Source: Sphingorhabdus sp. YGSMI21 (GTDB lineage: Bacteria; Pseudomonadota; Alphaproteobacteria; Sphingomonadales; Sphingomonadaceae). Taken from it: DNA of 64,000 bases. Made by a program: the position numbers and the translations under genes. Below, piece by piece: positions 16,964 to 24,772 of the stretch. Location: contig NZ_CP022548.1 in NCBI RefSeq assembly GCF_002776575.1, forward strand, positions 821,001-885,000, read 5' to 3'. Positions within the stretch are counted from its first letter, which is position 1. Each line of letters begins with the position of its first letter. The notes beneath the pieces were generated by a model. That model worked only from the letters and a program-made list of their open reading frames with translations. It was not told where the DNA came from and searched no databases.

Positions 16964-17709
16964 CCGAAGAAACCGAAACCAGACCGCTATCCACGCTGAT
17001 CGTCGACGATGAACCGCTGGCGATCGAACGGCTGCAACTGCTCTGTGCGCGGCAGCCGCATATCAACCTGGTCGGCACGGCCAGCGATGGCGAAGCGGCG
17101 CTGCGCCTTACCGAACAGCTGAAGCCCGATCTGCTGCTGCTCGATATCGCGATGCCGGGCAAGGACGGGCTCGACGTGGCGCGGGCCCTGTCCGGCAAAC
17201 CCGATGCGCCGGCGATCATCTTTGTCACCGCCTTTGACCGTTTTGCGGTCGAGGCCTTTGACGTGGCGGCGATTGATTATGTGCTGAAACCGGTCGAGAA
17301 TGCGCGGCTGACGCTGGCGATTTCCCGGGTTCGCGAACGCACGGCGGAACCGCGCAGCGACGGAGCGGACGATTCGCCCTGGGCCGAGGAATTCTGGGTC
17401 CCCTATAAATCGGAATTGCGGCGCATTGTCGCTTCCGAAATCGACCGGGTCGAGGCCGAACGCGATTATATGCGCCTGCATGTCGGTAGCGTGAGCTATC
17501 TGCTGCACCAGACCATCACCGGCCTGGAAGAGCGACTGAACCCCGAGGAATTCATCCGTCTGCACCGCTCGCATCTGGTCCGGCGCGACTGGATTGCCGG
17601 CCTGCGCCATGACGGCGGCGGCGTGTGGATGGCCTGCCTCAAATGCGGCACCGAGATCCGCATCGGCCGGACCCATCTGGCGGAAGCCAAAAAACTGGCC
17701 GGCAAATAG
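16960..17709 (+). CDS. LytTR-family response regulator
   Basis: The 249-residue protein has a receiver domain (about 8-125) with the acidic pair in VDDEP, phospho-acceptor D62 in LLLLDIAMPGKDG, a Thr in FVTAFDR and a Lys in YVLKPV. A LytTR DNA-binding domain follows (about 150-245), seen as VEAERDYMRLHVG, then FIRLHRSHLVRRDWI. LytTR proteins bind direct repeats about 21 bases apart; such a pair lies upstream of the kinase gene. It is translated directly after its kinase. Target genes are unknown; in other bacteria such pairs control cell-wall, peptide or polysaccharide genes. Confidence 0.93.
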   Translation: MTEETETRPLSTLIVDDEPLAIERLQLLCARQPHINLVGTASDGEAALRLTEQLKPDLLLLDIAMPGKDGLDVARALSGKPDAPAIIFVTAFDRFAVEAFDVAAIDYVLKPVENARLTLAISRVRERTAEPRSDGADDSPWAEEFWVPYKSELRRIVASEIDRVEAERDYMRLHVGSVSYLLHQTITGLEERLNPEEFIRLHRSHLVRRDWIAGLRHDGGGVWMACLKCGTEIRIGRTHLAEAKKLAGK

Positions 17710-17733
17710 CCGGCCCGGAATAGAGCAGACCCC

Positions 17734-18753
17734 CTAGAAGCTGTAGCGCACCGACGCGGTCGCGCTGGTTTCGTCCTCGTTGACCACCGAAATGCCGTCG
17801 CGCGCAACCTGTGCCTTGCGGGCGTTGACGCCGACATTGGTCGACAGGCCGCGGGCAATATCATAGCGAACGCCCAGCGAAGCGGAGCTTTCCGATGTGC
17901 CGTCCAGTTCGCCATAATGGCCAGCGGCGGACAGGCTGAGCACGCCGATCTTGGTCTGCGCGCCGCCCGAGACATACCAGCGATCGAGATCGATCGCGCC
18001 GGCCTGCAGATTTTCATAGCCCAGTCCGAGATCGAACAGGCTGCTGCCATAGACAAATTCGCCGACCGCACCGACACCGATCGTATCGAAATCCGTCACC
18101 CCGTCGGCGGCGAGATAACGGGCGCGGGCCACGCGCGTGGCGACGCGATAATCCTTGTGGCCCACCGGCCGCTGGAATTGGGCGCCCAGTTCGAAACGGC
18201 CGTCGCCGTCGACTATCCCGGTCAGCGTGGTCGGACCGAAGCGGCCGCTATAGCCGCCGCCCCAGCTGTTGATCCGGCCGTAGAAATCGTCGAAAGCGAG
18301 ATCGGCATTGCCGACACCCCGCCGCCGCCGCGTCGCCTCGCGCACCAGACCATCGACATTGCCGCCGATCAGGCTGCCCCAGCTGGTGCGGACAAAGCCG
18401 GCGACATTATCGTCATAATCGCGGGTATTTTCATCATATTGCCCGAAATAGGCCAGCCCGACATTCCACCGGTTGGCGAGCTGCATCTCGACACTGATAT
18501 CGAGATTGGTGACCAGGCTGACATCGACATCACCGTCGAAAACGCTGTCATCGACCGTCAGCTTGACCGGCACATCGACGACACCGCCGACCAGCACGGT
18601 CGCTTCGCCCACTTCGAACGCCAGCGGCTCCTCGAACGAGGAGAGACTGTCATAGTTGAGGCTGACCTGCGCCTGGGCCGAACCGGCGGACAGGGCGATC
18701 ACTCCGACGGCTAGCGGATGCCAGGGAAAGCGGGAAGGTCCGGATGTCATCAT
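17734..18753 (-). CDS. Outer-membrane beta-barrel (porin-like) protein
   Basis: The 339-residue product has a signal peptide ending at about residue 29 (AGSAQAQ). The mature part is composed of alternating amphipathic strands rich in Gly, Asp and aromatic residues, ending in the C-terminal ...ASVRYSF with terminal Phe, the BAM recognition signature. The pattern resembles Gram-negative porins of the Porin_4 type. Its ATG directly follows the TGA of the haloperoxidase-like gene, with GGAGG inside that gene's last codons, so translation is coupled. Pore specificity cannot be told. Confidence 0.8.
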   Translation of the reverse strand: MMTSGPSRFPWHPLAVGVIALSAGSAQAQVSLNYDSLSSFEEPLAFEVGEATVLVGGVVDVPVKLTVDDSVFDGDVDVSLVTNLDISVEMQLANRWNVGLAYFGQYDENTRDYDDNVAGFVRTSWGSLIGGNVDGLVREATRRRRGVGNADLAFDDFYGRINSWGGGYSGRFGPTTLTGIVDGDGRFELGAQFQRPVGHKDYRVATRVARARYLAADGVTDFDTIGVGAVGEFVYGSSLFDLGLGYENLQAGAIDLDRWYVSGGAQTKIGVLSLSAAGHYGELDGTSESSASLGVRYDIARGLSTNVGVNARKAQVARDGISVVNEDETSATASVRYSF

Positions 18754-20130
18754 TCAGACCCTCCGCCGGAAATAATGGGCATGGGCATGGTTGGCGATCG
18801 CCTTGCCGGCATCCATCCCGACCATATGGTCACTCATCCAGTGGACCCCGCCATAGATACGGCTCAGACCATTTTCGTCGGCCGCCTGGCTCAGGCTGGT
18901 CCAGTGCCGGGTGATATCGCGCAATTGCGGCCACAGCACCTGGTCGGGCGACTGGTGCGAGAAACGCACCCGATCGGTGCCCAATATATGGCCGATCATC
19001 GTCGCGCCCGCCGCGCCGAAGGTCGAATGGCCGGACGTATAGGACGGGAATTCCGGCGTCGGAATGTAGCTGCGCCACTGTTGCTCGCGCTCGACCCGCG
19101 GATCGCGGTTGCCGAATTTCGGCGCGCGGTGCCGGATCGCGGTTTCCGGCCGGATGACGTCATGACGATATTTGGTATCCCAGGCCTGGATCGAGGCGTC
19201 GCACTGGGTCATGCCGATCAGCGCCATCGCCCGCGCCCATTCGATGAAGGACAGATTGCGGTCCTGCAGCACCTGGATCCCGATCAGCATATAATGGCCC
19301 GGCGGGGTAATTCCCCAGGGCCCGTCTTCCCAGAACATCGCGATCTCGGTCTGGTCGGCGGTGCGCTCGCGGCTGTCGGCGCGGCCCAGCGACCGGACCT
19401 GGGCATATTCGTCGGCAAATTCCGGGCTGGCCGGATCGTGAAAGCCGATGGTGCGGAAATTCTCTACCCGACCCATCGTCCATGGCCTGATCTGCCCGTG
19501 ACCGGGATAGAGCGGCCGCGAGAAGCTGTCGAAGGCGGGGCCTGGCTTGGCGCTGTACAGCGGACCGGTCGGCGTCCATTGCAGCGCGTCATGGCGTCGC
19601 TTGTAGCGGCCCAGATAATAATTGACCTTGCTCGGCTGCGATCCGTCGCGGGTACGCATCTTGACGATGTCCAGTCCGACCTGCCGGCCCCATGCGGCGC
19701 CGAGCGACTTGGCCTCGCCGTCGGGAATCGACCGGGCAAAGGTCATGCGTTCGCCGACGAAAGGCTGCTGGAACACTTCCGAGGCGGCGGTGGCAAAAGC
19801 CACGCCATAAGCCATGGCCGGATCGGCCCCGCGCGGCCCTCCGCCCGTTCCGAACGGATCCTCATAAGCCTGCAATATGCTGTTCGCGGCCAGAAAGCCG
19901 GCCACTGTCGGCATCGCCATATTATAGGCCGCGCGCGGCGGCGGCACCCGCTGGTCGCGGATCTGCTGCAGCATGATGTCGCACCAGTGCGTAACGATAT
20001 TATGGTTTTGCGGTCGCAGCACCGGCGTGAGATAGGACGTCGCCGAACCGAAGCGGCCTGTGCATCCTGTCAGCCCGGCGGCACCGGCGATGGCAGCACT
20101 CGCCATGAACTGGCGTCTGGAAAATGTCAT
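18754..20130 (-). CDS. Vanadium-dependent haloperoxidase-like / PAP2-superfamily Tat lipoprotein
   Basis: The start at 20130 gives MTFSRRQFMASAAIAGAAG, a twin-arginine signal with a lipobox LTGC at residues 20-23, so a folded cofactor-bound lipoprotein is exported. The 458-residue protein keeps the vanadate/phosphate pocket: K320-x6-R327-P328 (KYRHDVIRP), S366-G367-H368 (YTSGHS) and R424-x5-H430 (SRIYGGVH). Spacing is identical to vanadium chloroperoxidase. Halide oxidation or phosphatase activity are both possible, as the two families share the site. Tat export favours a metal-loaded enzyme. It is coupled to the barrel-protein gene downstream and lies 206 bases after the TonB receptor gene. 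Confidence 0.85.
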   Translation of the reverse strand: MTFSRRQFMASAAIAGAAGLTGCTGRFGSATSYLTPVLRPQNHNIVTHWCDIMLQQIRDQRVPPPRAAYNMAMPTVAGFLAANSILQAYEDPFGTGGGPRGADPAMAYGVAFATAASEVFQQPFVGERMTFARSIPDGEAKSLGAAWGRQVGLDIVKMRTRDGSQPSKVNYYLGRYKRRHDALQWTPTGPLYSAKPGPAFDSFSRPLYPGHGQIRPWTMGRVENFRTIGFHDPASPEFADEYAQVRSLGRADSRERTADQTEIAMFWEDGPWGITPPGHYMLIGIQVLQDRNLSFIEWARAMALIGMTQCDASIQAWDTKYRHDVIRPETAIRHRAPKFGNRDPRVEREQQWRSYIPTPEFPSYTSGHSTFGAAGATMIGHILGTDRVRFSHQSPDQVLWPQLRDITRHWTSLSQAADENGLSRIYGGVHWMSDHMVGMDAGKAIANHAHAHYFRRRV

Positions 20131-20336
20131 TGCCCCCCCTGAACAACCACGTCGTTGCCCTGGCCCGACAGAACGACAAATTTGCACATCGCCCTAATGG
20201 TGAACCACGAATAAATCGTTAAAACCGGCGTTACAGGCCCTGATATGCCCCCGGCTGCCATGAAAAAGCCGAAGACAGGGCCGGCGCCCGGACCGGATAT
20301 CACCACCGCATGCGCGTGGAACGGCGTGCCGCGATA

Positions 20337-22319
20337 TCAGTGCCCGCCAAAGCGCAGGCGGATACCGCCATTGAGGATGAACCCTTCGAGCGGCGCCCAG
20401 GCATCCACCGTCCACTGACCGCTTGCGGCGCGCTGCGGAAGGACCAGCGGATCATAACGCGACTGCCGCACATCGAGCAGATTTTCAGCATTGGCAAACA
20501 GGCTGATCTTGCCGAGCACGATCTCGCCGAGCAGCCCCAGATGGACATAGGGTCGCGAACGGGTCCGGAACGGATTGTCCTCCAGCTCCTGCCGGCCGGT
20601 ATAGTAAAGCTCCACGCCGATCCGGCCCTTGCCATGTTCCTCCCACATGCCGACCAGACCACCGGTGTGGCGCGGTGTCAGCGGCACCCGCTGGCGGCCT
20701 GTTCCGGCCGGGTTGGGTTCGGTGGCATCGACGAAGACATAGCTTCCGGTGACCGTGAAGCCGTTCTGCTTGTACCGCAGCAGCAATTCGGAGCCTCGAA
20801 TCCGGGTCGTGCCGCTGGCGTTGACCAGGCGCACCCGGTCGGCTGCAATATCTTCGAGCCTGGTCGAATTTTTGATATTCGCGCCGAACAGGGTCAGATT
20901 GGCTTCCCACGGCCCGTCGGCATAGCCCATGTCGAGCGAAGCGGTTCGCGCGCTTTCCGCTTCCAGATCGCCGAGCGGCTCCAGCCGCGACAGGCCGGCG
21001 GCCTCGATTGCATCGACAAAGGGTGTCGGCGCAAAGAAACCGCCGCCCACCGATCCCCGGACGGTCCAGTCGCCGGGCCGGTAGAGCGCCGACAGGCGCG
21101 GGCTGAACCGTGTGCCAAATTCGTCATGAAAGTCGACCCGGGCGCTCGCAGCAAGCGTCAGGTCATGGGTCGCCTCCTGCTCGAGCTGGGCGAAGATCGC
21201 CGGAACCTTGTAGCTATAGTCAAAGGCCGGAAAGCTGTCCGAGCGAAAACTGTCTGCCTGATAGGCGAGACCGCCGACCCAGGACGTGCTGCCGCTGGTC
21301 CCCGCAACAGAAGCCTCGACAAAGGCGTTGCTGTGCCGGTCGTCTTCGACAACCGCGCCGAAGCGATGCAGATGATCCTGCCGCATGGCCGACGCGCGCA
21401 GATGCAGGCTGACCCGATCACCAATCGGCTTTTCCGCCACCAGCCCGGCATCATAGCGTTCTGTATCCTGCGCCTGCACGAAGGTCGTGCCGTCGGGAAC
21501 CGTGCTTCCGGGCAGAGTGCCGCCCACCCGGTCCTCGGTCATCGCGCCGAGCGTGACATAGAGGGACGAGCCGTCGTCACCATCCCACTGGAAGCGCGGG
21601 CGGGCCGTGAAACGGTCGTAGCCGGCCATGTCATACCAGCCATCGCCATCAATATCCTGACCGCTTTGCCGGTGCGCCCCGGCGGTCAGGGAAAGGCCGG
21701 CGTTGGCGCTGATCGGCCCGGCGACATAAGCGGTCAGGTCCTGCCCGTTGCGGGTGGTGGCATTGGCGAGAATGTCGGCTTCGAATTCATCCCCCGGCCG
21801 CTTCGAGACGAGATTGATAACCCCGCCCAGCGCCGATGCCCCATAGAGCGCCGATGCCGCGCCCTTGATCACCTCCACTTGCCCGAGATCGGTCGGCGGA
21901 ATCTGCAGCAGCCCCAGAGAAGCCGCCTGACCGCCATAGAGCGGCAGATTGTCGGCCAGCAATTGCGTATAGCGTCCCTCCAGCCCCTGAATACGGATAT
22001 TGGCAGCGCCCAGCGCGGGGGATGTGACCTGCACCCGCACGCCGCCCGTCTCGTTGACCAGCATGGCAATATTTCCGGGCCGCATGATCGCCTTTTCCTC
22101 GATCTCTTCGCCGGCAATGACCTCGACGCGAATCGGTTCATCCTGGACCCGGCGGTTGAGCCTGGTGCCCTGGACAATGATATAGTCATTTTCCTCTTCT
22201 GCATGTTCGTGGTCCGGGCCTGTCTCGACCGGACCGGCCTCCTGCGCAGCGAGTGGCATCGGGAGGCTGAAAACAGGCAAGGAGCAAAGCAGCAGAAAAC
22301 GCCGGTAGCTGGAAATCAC
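20337..22319 (-). CDS. TonB-dependent receptor
   Basis: The GTG at 22319 is preferred because AAGGA lies about 9 bases upstream and it starts directly before the signal peptide (ISSYRRFLLLCSLPVFS). The 660-residue product has a His/Glu-rich stretch after cleavage (HEHAEEEND), a TonB-box-like DYIIVQGT, a plug domain at about 50-160 with GLEGRYTQLLADNLPLYGG, and a barrel ending in LRFGGH. The plug carries the IKGAASALYGASALGGVIN motif of the family. The substrate may be a siderophore, haem, cobalamin or a metal complex; the His-rich N-terminus hints at metal but is not decisive. It is on the same strand as the haloperoxidase-like gene. Confidence 0.92.
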   Translation of the reverse strand: MISSYRRFLLLCSLPVFSLPMPLAAQEAGPVETGPDHEHAEEENDYIIVQGTRLNRRVQDEPIRVEVIAGEEIEEKAIMRPGNIAMLVNETGGVRVQVTSPALGAANIRIQGLEGRYTQLLADNLPLYGGQAASLGLLQIPPTDLGQVEVIKGAASALYGASALGGVINLVSKRPGDEFEADILANATTRNGQDLTAYVAGPISANAGLSLTAGAHRQSGQDIDGDGWYDMAGYDRFTARPRFQWDGDDGSSLYVTLGAMTEDRVGGTLPGSTVPDGTTFVQAQDTERYDAGLVAEKPIGDRVSLHLRASAMRQDHLHRFGAVVEDDRHSNAFVEASVAGTSGSTSWVGGLAYQADSFRSDSFPAFDYSYKVPAIFAQLEQEATHDLTLAASARVDFHDEFGTRFSPRLSALYRPGDWTVRGSVGGGFFAPTPFVDAIEAAGLSRLEPLGDLEAESARTASLDMGYADGPWEANLTLFGANIKNSTRLEDIAADRVRLVNASGTTRIRGSELLLRYKQNGFTVTGSYVFVDATEPNPAGTGRQRVPLTPRHTGGLVGMWEEHGKGRIGVELYYTGRQELEDNPFRTRSRPYVHLGLLGEIVLGKISLFANAENLLDVRQSRYDPLVLPQRAASGQWTVDAWAPLEGFILNGGIRLRFGGH

Positions 22320-22476
22320 GACAAAAGTCCTTTTTGAATAATGGCAACGCGGCGGCCTATGCACCCTCTAGTAGCTATAGGGTCAAGCCGTGATGACAAG
22401 CGAAGAGACGGAATTTTCATGGCACAATTTTCGTGGCACAGGGCAATGATCTCGCAAATATTTTTCGGCATATTCT

Positions 22477-22522
22477 GTCAGGCACGCACCCTCTTTCCTA
22501 CAATGTACCATATCGGTTATAT
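22477..22522 (+). repeat. 46-bp direct repeat, left copy
   Basis: This copy is identical over 46 bases to 23879-23924. With one mismatch it extends 5 bases further left (22472). It begins GTCAGGCACGCACCC and ends CGGTTATAT. The repeat's right part contains ATAT-CGGTT-ATAT, a weak palindrome. It lies 157 bases upstream of the TonB receptor's GTG start and about 50 bases before the HEPN gene. Confidence 0.95.
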
Positions 22523-22573
22523 TGGGGCGTTATTATTTTTCGCGTACCCAATCGGGTCGGGAGGTGCTAAGTG

Positions 22574-23371
22574 ATGCCTTCTGACCGCTTTGTGAGTTTA
22601 TGGGATATGCTTGAGTTTAACGCAGAGCGTTTTGTTAGGGTGAGTAACTTACTCATGAGCCTACAGGCGGGCCTGAGTGCGAATATTAATTTCGATGGGC
22701 ATAGTTTTCAAATATCAGAATCAGCATTTAAAGACCTGATTTCGCTACGAGACGATTTACTCTTAATGGAAATGCCTGTTTCAGTTGCTGCGTTCGATCG
22801 CGTTCTAGAGGAGATGAAAAGGCCTGCCCCTCATTTCCAAGCAGACTGGCTGAAGGGAAGGATTGTTAATTTCTCAACAGTTGTAGGTGACGAATTGCGC
22901 GCCAAGACTTTTCTCTCTTTGCCTAGTGCGTCTGCGGCCATATTTGGCGATCCTGAGAATAAGTTCGGCCACGTTGTTCTTGACGCATTTCCATCGATTG
23001 TACCGGAAGTCCGAGAAGCAGCAAAATGCCAAGCTCTGGAGAGGTGGACTGCCAGTGTAATGCACTTAATGAGGGCCTTAGAAGTTGGACTGCAAGCGAT
23101 GGCAAGGCATTATGAGGTGGAGCCTGAGCAAAATTGGAATGCAGTTTTGGAACAAGTTCAGTCAAAATTGAAGGCAATTTCAAAAAAGACCGACGGTAAA
23201 GCAGAAGAGCAATGGGCCTCGGAAGTGGGGACTCATTTTAGATTTCTGAAAAATGCATTCCGCAATCAAGCCATGCATCCACTTGCAAGATACGATGAGG
23301 AAGCAGCCATAGAAATATTCGATAGTACAAAATCATTTTTCCGGCATTTGGCGACCAGGCTTTCTGAATAA
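22574..23371 (+). CDS. HEPN-domain-like protein in an AT-rich insertion
   Basis: The 265-residue product is helical with no signal or membrane segment. The C-terminal third has the HEPN layout: a long helix from about 155 (MHLMRALEVGLQAMARHY), then FLKNAFRNQAMHPL containing R230-N-Q-A-M-H235, the Rx4H signature of HEPN ribonucleases and kinase/toxin-associated HEPN proteins. A last helix (about 245-265) closes the bundle. Residues 1-140 are unassigned and may recognise a partner or target. GGAGG lies 9 bases before the ATG at 22574; a GTG three bases earlier is possible. Codon use and GC are far lower than in neighbours, and the gene lies between the 46-bp repeats, so it was probably acquired. 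No antitoxin gene is obvious next to it. An RNase or abortive-infection role is inference. Confidence 0.6.
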   Translation: MPSDRFVSLWDMLEFNAERFVRVSNLLMSLQAGLSANINFDGHSFQISESAFKDLISLRDDLLLMEMPVSVAAFDRVLEEMKRPAPHFQADWLKGRIVNFSTVVGDELRAKTFLSLPSASAAIFGDPENKFGHVVLDAFPSIVPEVREAAKCQALERWTASVMHLMRALEVGLQAMARHYEVEPEQNWNAVLEQVQSKLKAISKKTDGKAEEQWASEVGTHFRFLKNAFRNQAMHPLARYDEEAAIEIFDSTKSFFRHLATRLSE

Positions 23372-23518
23372 TTCTACCGCTAGATTCCCCATTATCACTT
23401 GGGATGCCTTATCAGCTTCTGTGGGGTTTAGTTCGCCAGCGTCGATTAGTTCTTGAACGGCTTTTTTGAACCGCTCCGACTGCTCTTGCTGAGTTTCTTT
23501 TTGTTGCTTTTTCGGCAT
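23333..23518 (-). CDS. Small protein, translationally coupled to the transposase remnant
   Basis: The 61-residue product starts MPKKQQKETQQEQSERFKKA and is a charged, probably helical protein. Its ATG overlaps the stop of the decayed transposase frame as TAATG, the arrangement of a passenger or accessory gene in an insertion sequence. Its 3' end overlaps the HEPN gene's last 39 bases in convergent orientation. The composition (EL-DAGELNPTEADKA) looks like a genuine protein rather than chance. Function unknown; part of the IS1595-type unit is the best guess. Confidence 0.5.
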   Translation of the reverse strand: MPKKQQKETQQEQSERFKKAVQELIDAGELNPTEADKASQVIMGNLAVELFRKPGRQMPEK

Positions 23519-23899
23519 TAGATTGCTCTACCAGTCGTTTCATAGGTGAGCCGCTTGCCTACTACGCCTTTCAACAGTTCGTCGGCTCGTTCAATGTCAT
23601 TAAACCCGTTCGCGGTGCGATTGCGATAGCGGAAGTCAAATTCTGCCAGATACCGCTGTAATGCTGATAAATGCCGCGCATTCCGCGTTTAATGATCGAG
23701 AAATAGCCTTCAATATTGTTGGTGGTGACGCCTTTGTTCACATACTGGCCAATACCATGAAAAACCTTCTTGTGGCTGGCAAATTCGCGCCCGATCCCTC
23801 TGTAGTGAAGGGCTTCCTGCATTCATAGCACTTGCAAGCGCCAATGCGGGTCGATTTGCCACCCATTTTACCAATTCGGTCAGGCACGCACCCTCTTTC
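23518..23899 (-). pseudogene. Decayed IS1595-type (ISXO2-like) transposase
   Basis: Three short frames together recall an IS1595-family transposase. First comes a zinc-ribbon end (DRIGKMGGKSTRIGACKC, then YECRKPFT). An abrupt jump near 23795-23805 then leads to the C-terminal part (EFASHKKVFHGIGQYV and TTNNIEGYFSIIKRGMRGIY). A further small deletion near 23655 shifts the frame to LQRYLAEFDFRY and ERADELLKGVVGKRLTYET. The catalytic middle, normally well over 100 residues, is missing, so the element cannot move by itself. An in-frame TAG lies at 23900-23902, within the 46-bp repeat. The stop overlaps the small gene as TAATG. Confidence 0.8.
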
Positions 23900-23924
23900 C
23901 TACAATGTACCATATCGGTTATAT
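23879..23924 (+). repeat. 46-bp direct repeat, right copy
   Basis: Identical to 22477-22522 in the same orientation, so these are not inverted transposon ends. On the minus strand it reads into the zinc-ribbon end of the transposase remnant, so the left copy may itself be a leftover of the same element. The helix-turn-helix gene starts 36 bases after it. Confidence 0.95.
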
Positions 23925-23959
23925 AAGGATCATCTTACAACCATAAAAGGATGAATGCT

Positions 23960-24766
23960 ATGATTGACCAACCGCATGCCACCGATGTTCCCCACCAGCC
24001 CGCACCACGCTGGACCCCGGAAAAACAGCGCGAATTCCTGGAAGCGCTCGCACGCTGCGGATCCGTAAAGTCGTCAGCCGCCTTTGTCGGAATGAGTCGC
24101 GAAAGCGCTTATCGCTTGCGCCGTCGACAGGAAGGGCGCGCCTTTGACCGGGCGTGGGATGCGGCGCTGATCCATGCCCGCGACCTTTATGCCGAAACCC
24201 TGCTCGAAACCGGACTCAACGGCTGGACCGAGACGGTCTGGTATCATGGCGAGGAAGTCGGCGAGCGGACGCGCTTTTCCCCCGGACTGCTGCTCGCGGC
24301 GCTGGCCCGGCTCGATGCCAAGGCCGATGGGCTGGATCTGGCCGGTGAGCCCGTGCGCGAAGCGGCGGCGGATTTTGACACAATGGTGGAAGCAATCGGC
24401 GAAGGCGATGATTGCGCGGCCATGCTCGAGGCGCAGGATCGCGCGGCACAGGCCCGGCGGGCCCCGCCCCCGAACCCGTACAGGACCGAAGCCAGCGACG
24501 AAGAATTGCTCGAGCGGCTCGAAATGTTTCACGAACGCGAACTGATAGCCGCAATGGCGCCGGAAGATGTCGATACGTCCGATCTTGATCCGTACGAGGC
24601 GGACGACTGGGACGATCTGCAATGGGCGCGCGCGGAGCGCAGTGGCATGATGGATCAGCCGGGCTTTTGGGAAAAAGCCAATCCCGAAGGTTATGATGAT
24701 GATGACCATTTTGATGGCTCTGATGACTGGGGTGGCCCGGACAAGAAAGGTCCGTCTTTCCACTAA
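23960..24766 (+). CDS. Helix-turn-helix protein with long acidic C-terminus
   Basis: The ATG at 23960 has AAGG 9 bases upstream; the first in-frame ATG (23951) lies directly against the same site and is less likely. Residues 13-60 form a helix-turn-helix (REFLEALARCGSVKSSAAF, then VGMSRESAYRLRRR), similar to sequences seen in phage terminase small subunits and small DNA-binding proteins. The middle is helical. The last 80 residues are strongly acidic (YEADDWDDLQWARAE, YDDDDHFDGSDDWGG), which could mimic DNA. GC and codon use match the chromosome, so it is probably resident rather than part of the insertion. Similar proteins appear conserved in sphingomonads, but the role is unknown. Confidence 0.65.
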   Translation: MIDQPHATDVPHQPAPRWTPEKQREFLEALARCGSVKSSAAFVGMSRESAYRLRRRQEGRAFDRAWDAALIHARDLYAETLLETGLNGWTETVWYHGEEVGERTRFSPGLLLAALARLDAKADGLDLAGEPVREAAADFDTMVEAIGEGDDCAAMLEAQDRAAQARRAPPPNPYRTEASDEELLERLEMFHERELIAAMAPEDVDTSDLDPYEADDWDDLQWARAERSGMMDQPGFWEKANPEGYDDDDHFDGSDDWGGPDKKGPSFH

Positions 24767-24772
24767 GGGGGT

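Larger units (their letters stand above)
22477..23924. mobile_element. Candidate 1.4-kb insertion bounded by 46-bp direct repeats
   Basis: A perfect 46-base direct repeat bounds an AT-rich unit of 1,402 bases (first copy to second copy). It holds a HEPN-type gene, a 61-residue gene and a decayed IS1595-like transposase. A counted line inside (22681-22740) has 18 G/C in 60, while one next to it (24301-24360) has 44 in 60. The insertion separates the TonB receptor gene from a helix-turn-helix gene, with no known gene broken. Direct repeats mean homologous recombination could delete the unit in one step. Whether it came by transposition, by a recombinase or by recombination between IS remnants is not clear. 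Confidence 0.65.

Noticed and set aside
18718..20142. A 474-residue plus-strand frame
   Set aside because: It is antisense to the haloperoxidase-like gene with intact active-site motifs.
20310..22337. A 675-residue open frame on the plus strand
   Set aside because: It mirrors the TonB receptor gene and shows no domain; such long shadows are normal in high-GC coding DNA.
22341..22574. A 77-residue frame before the HEPN gene, ending on its start (GTGATG), possible antitoxin
   Set aside because: It starts in the TonB receptor leader and runs through the direct repeat; no Shine-Dalgarno or domain supports it.
22477..23924. Inverted ends of a complete insertion sequence, or a CRISPR pair
   Set aside because: The two copies are in direct orientation and 1.4 kb apart with genes between; there are only two copies, so neither fits.
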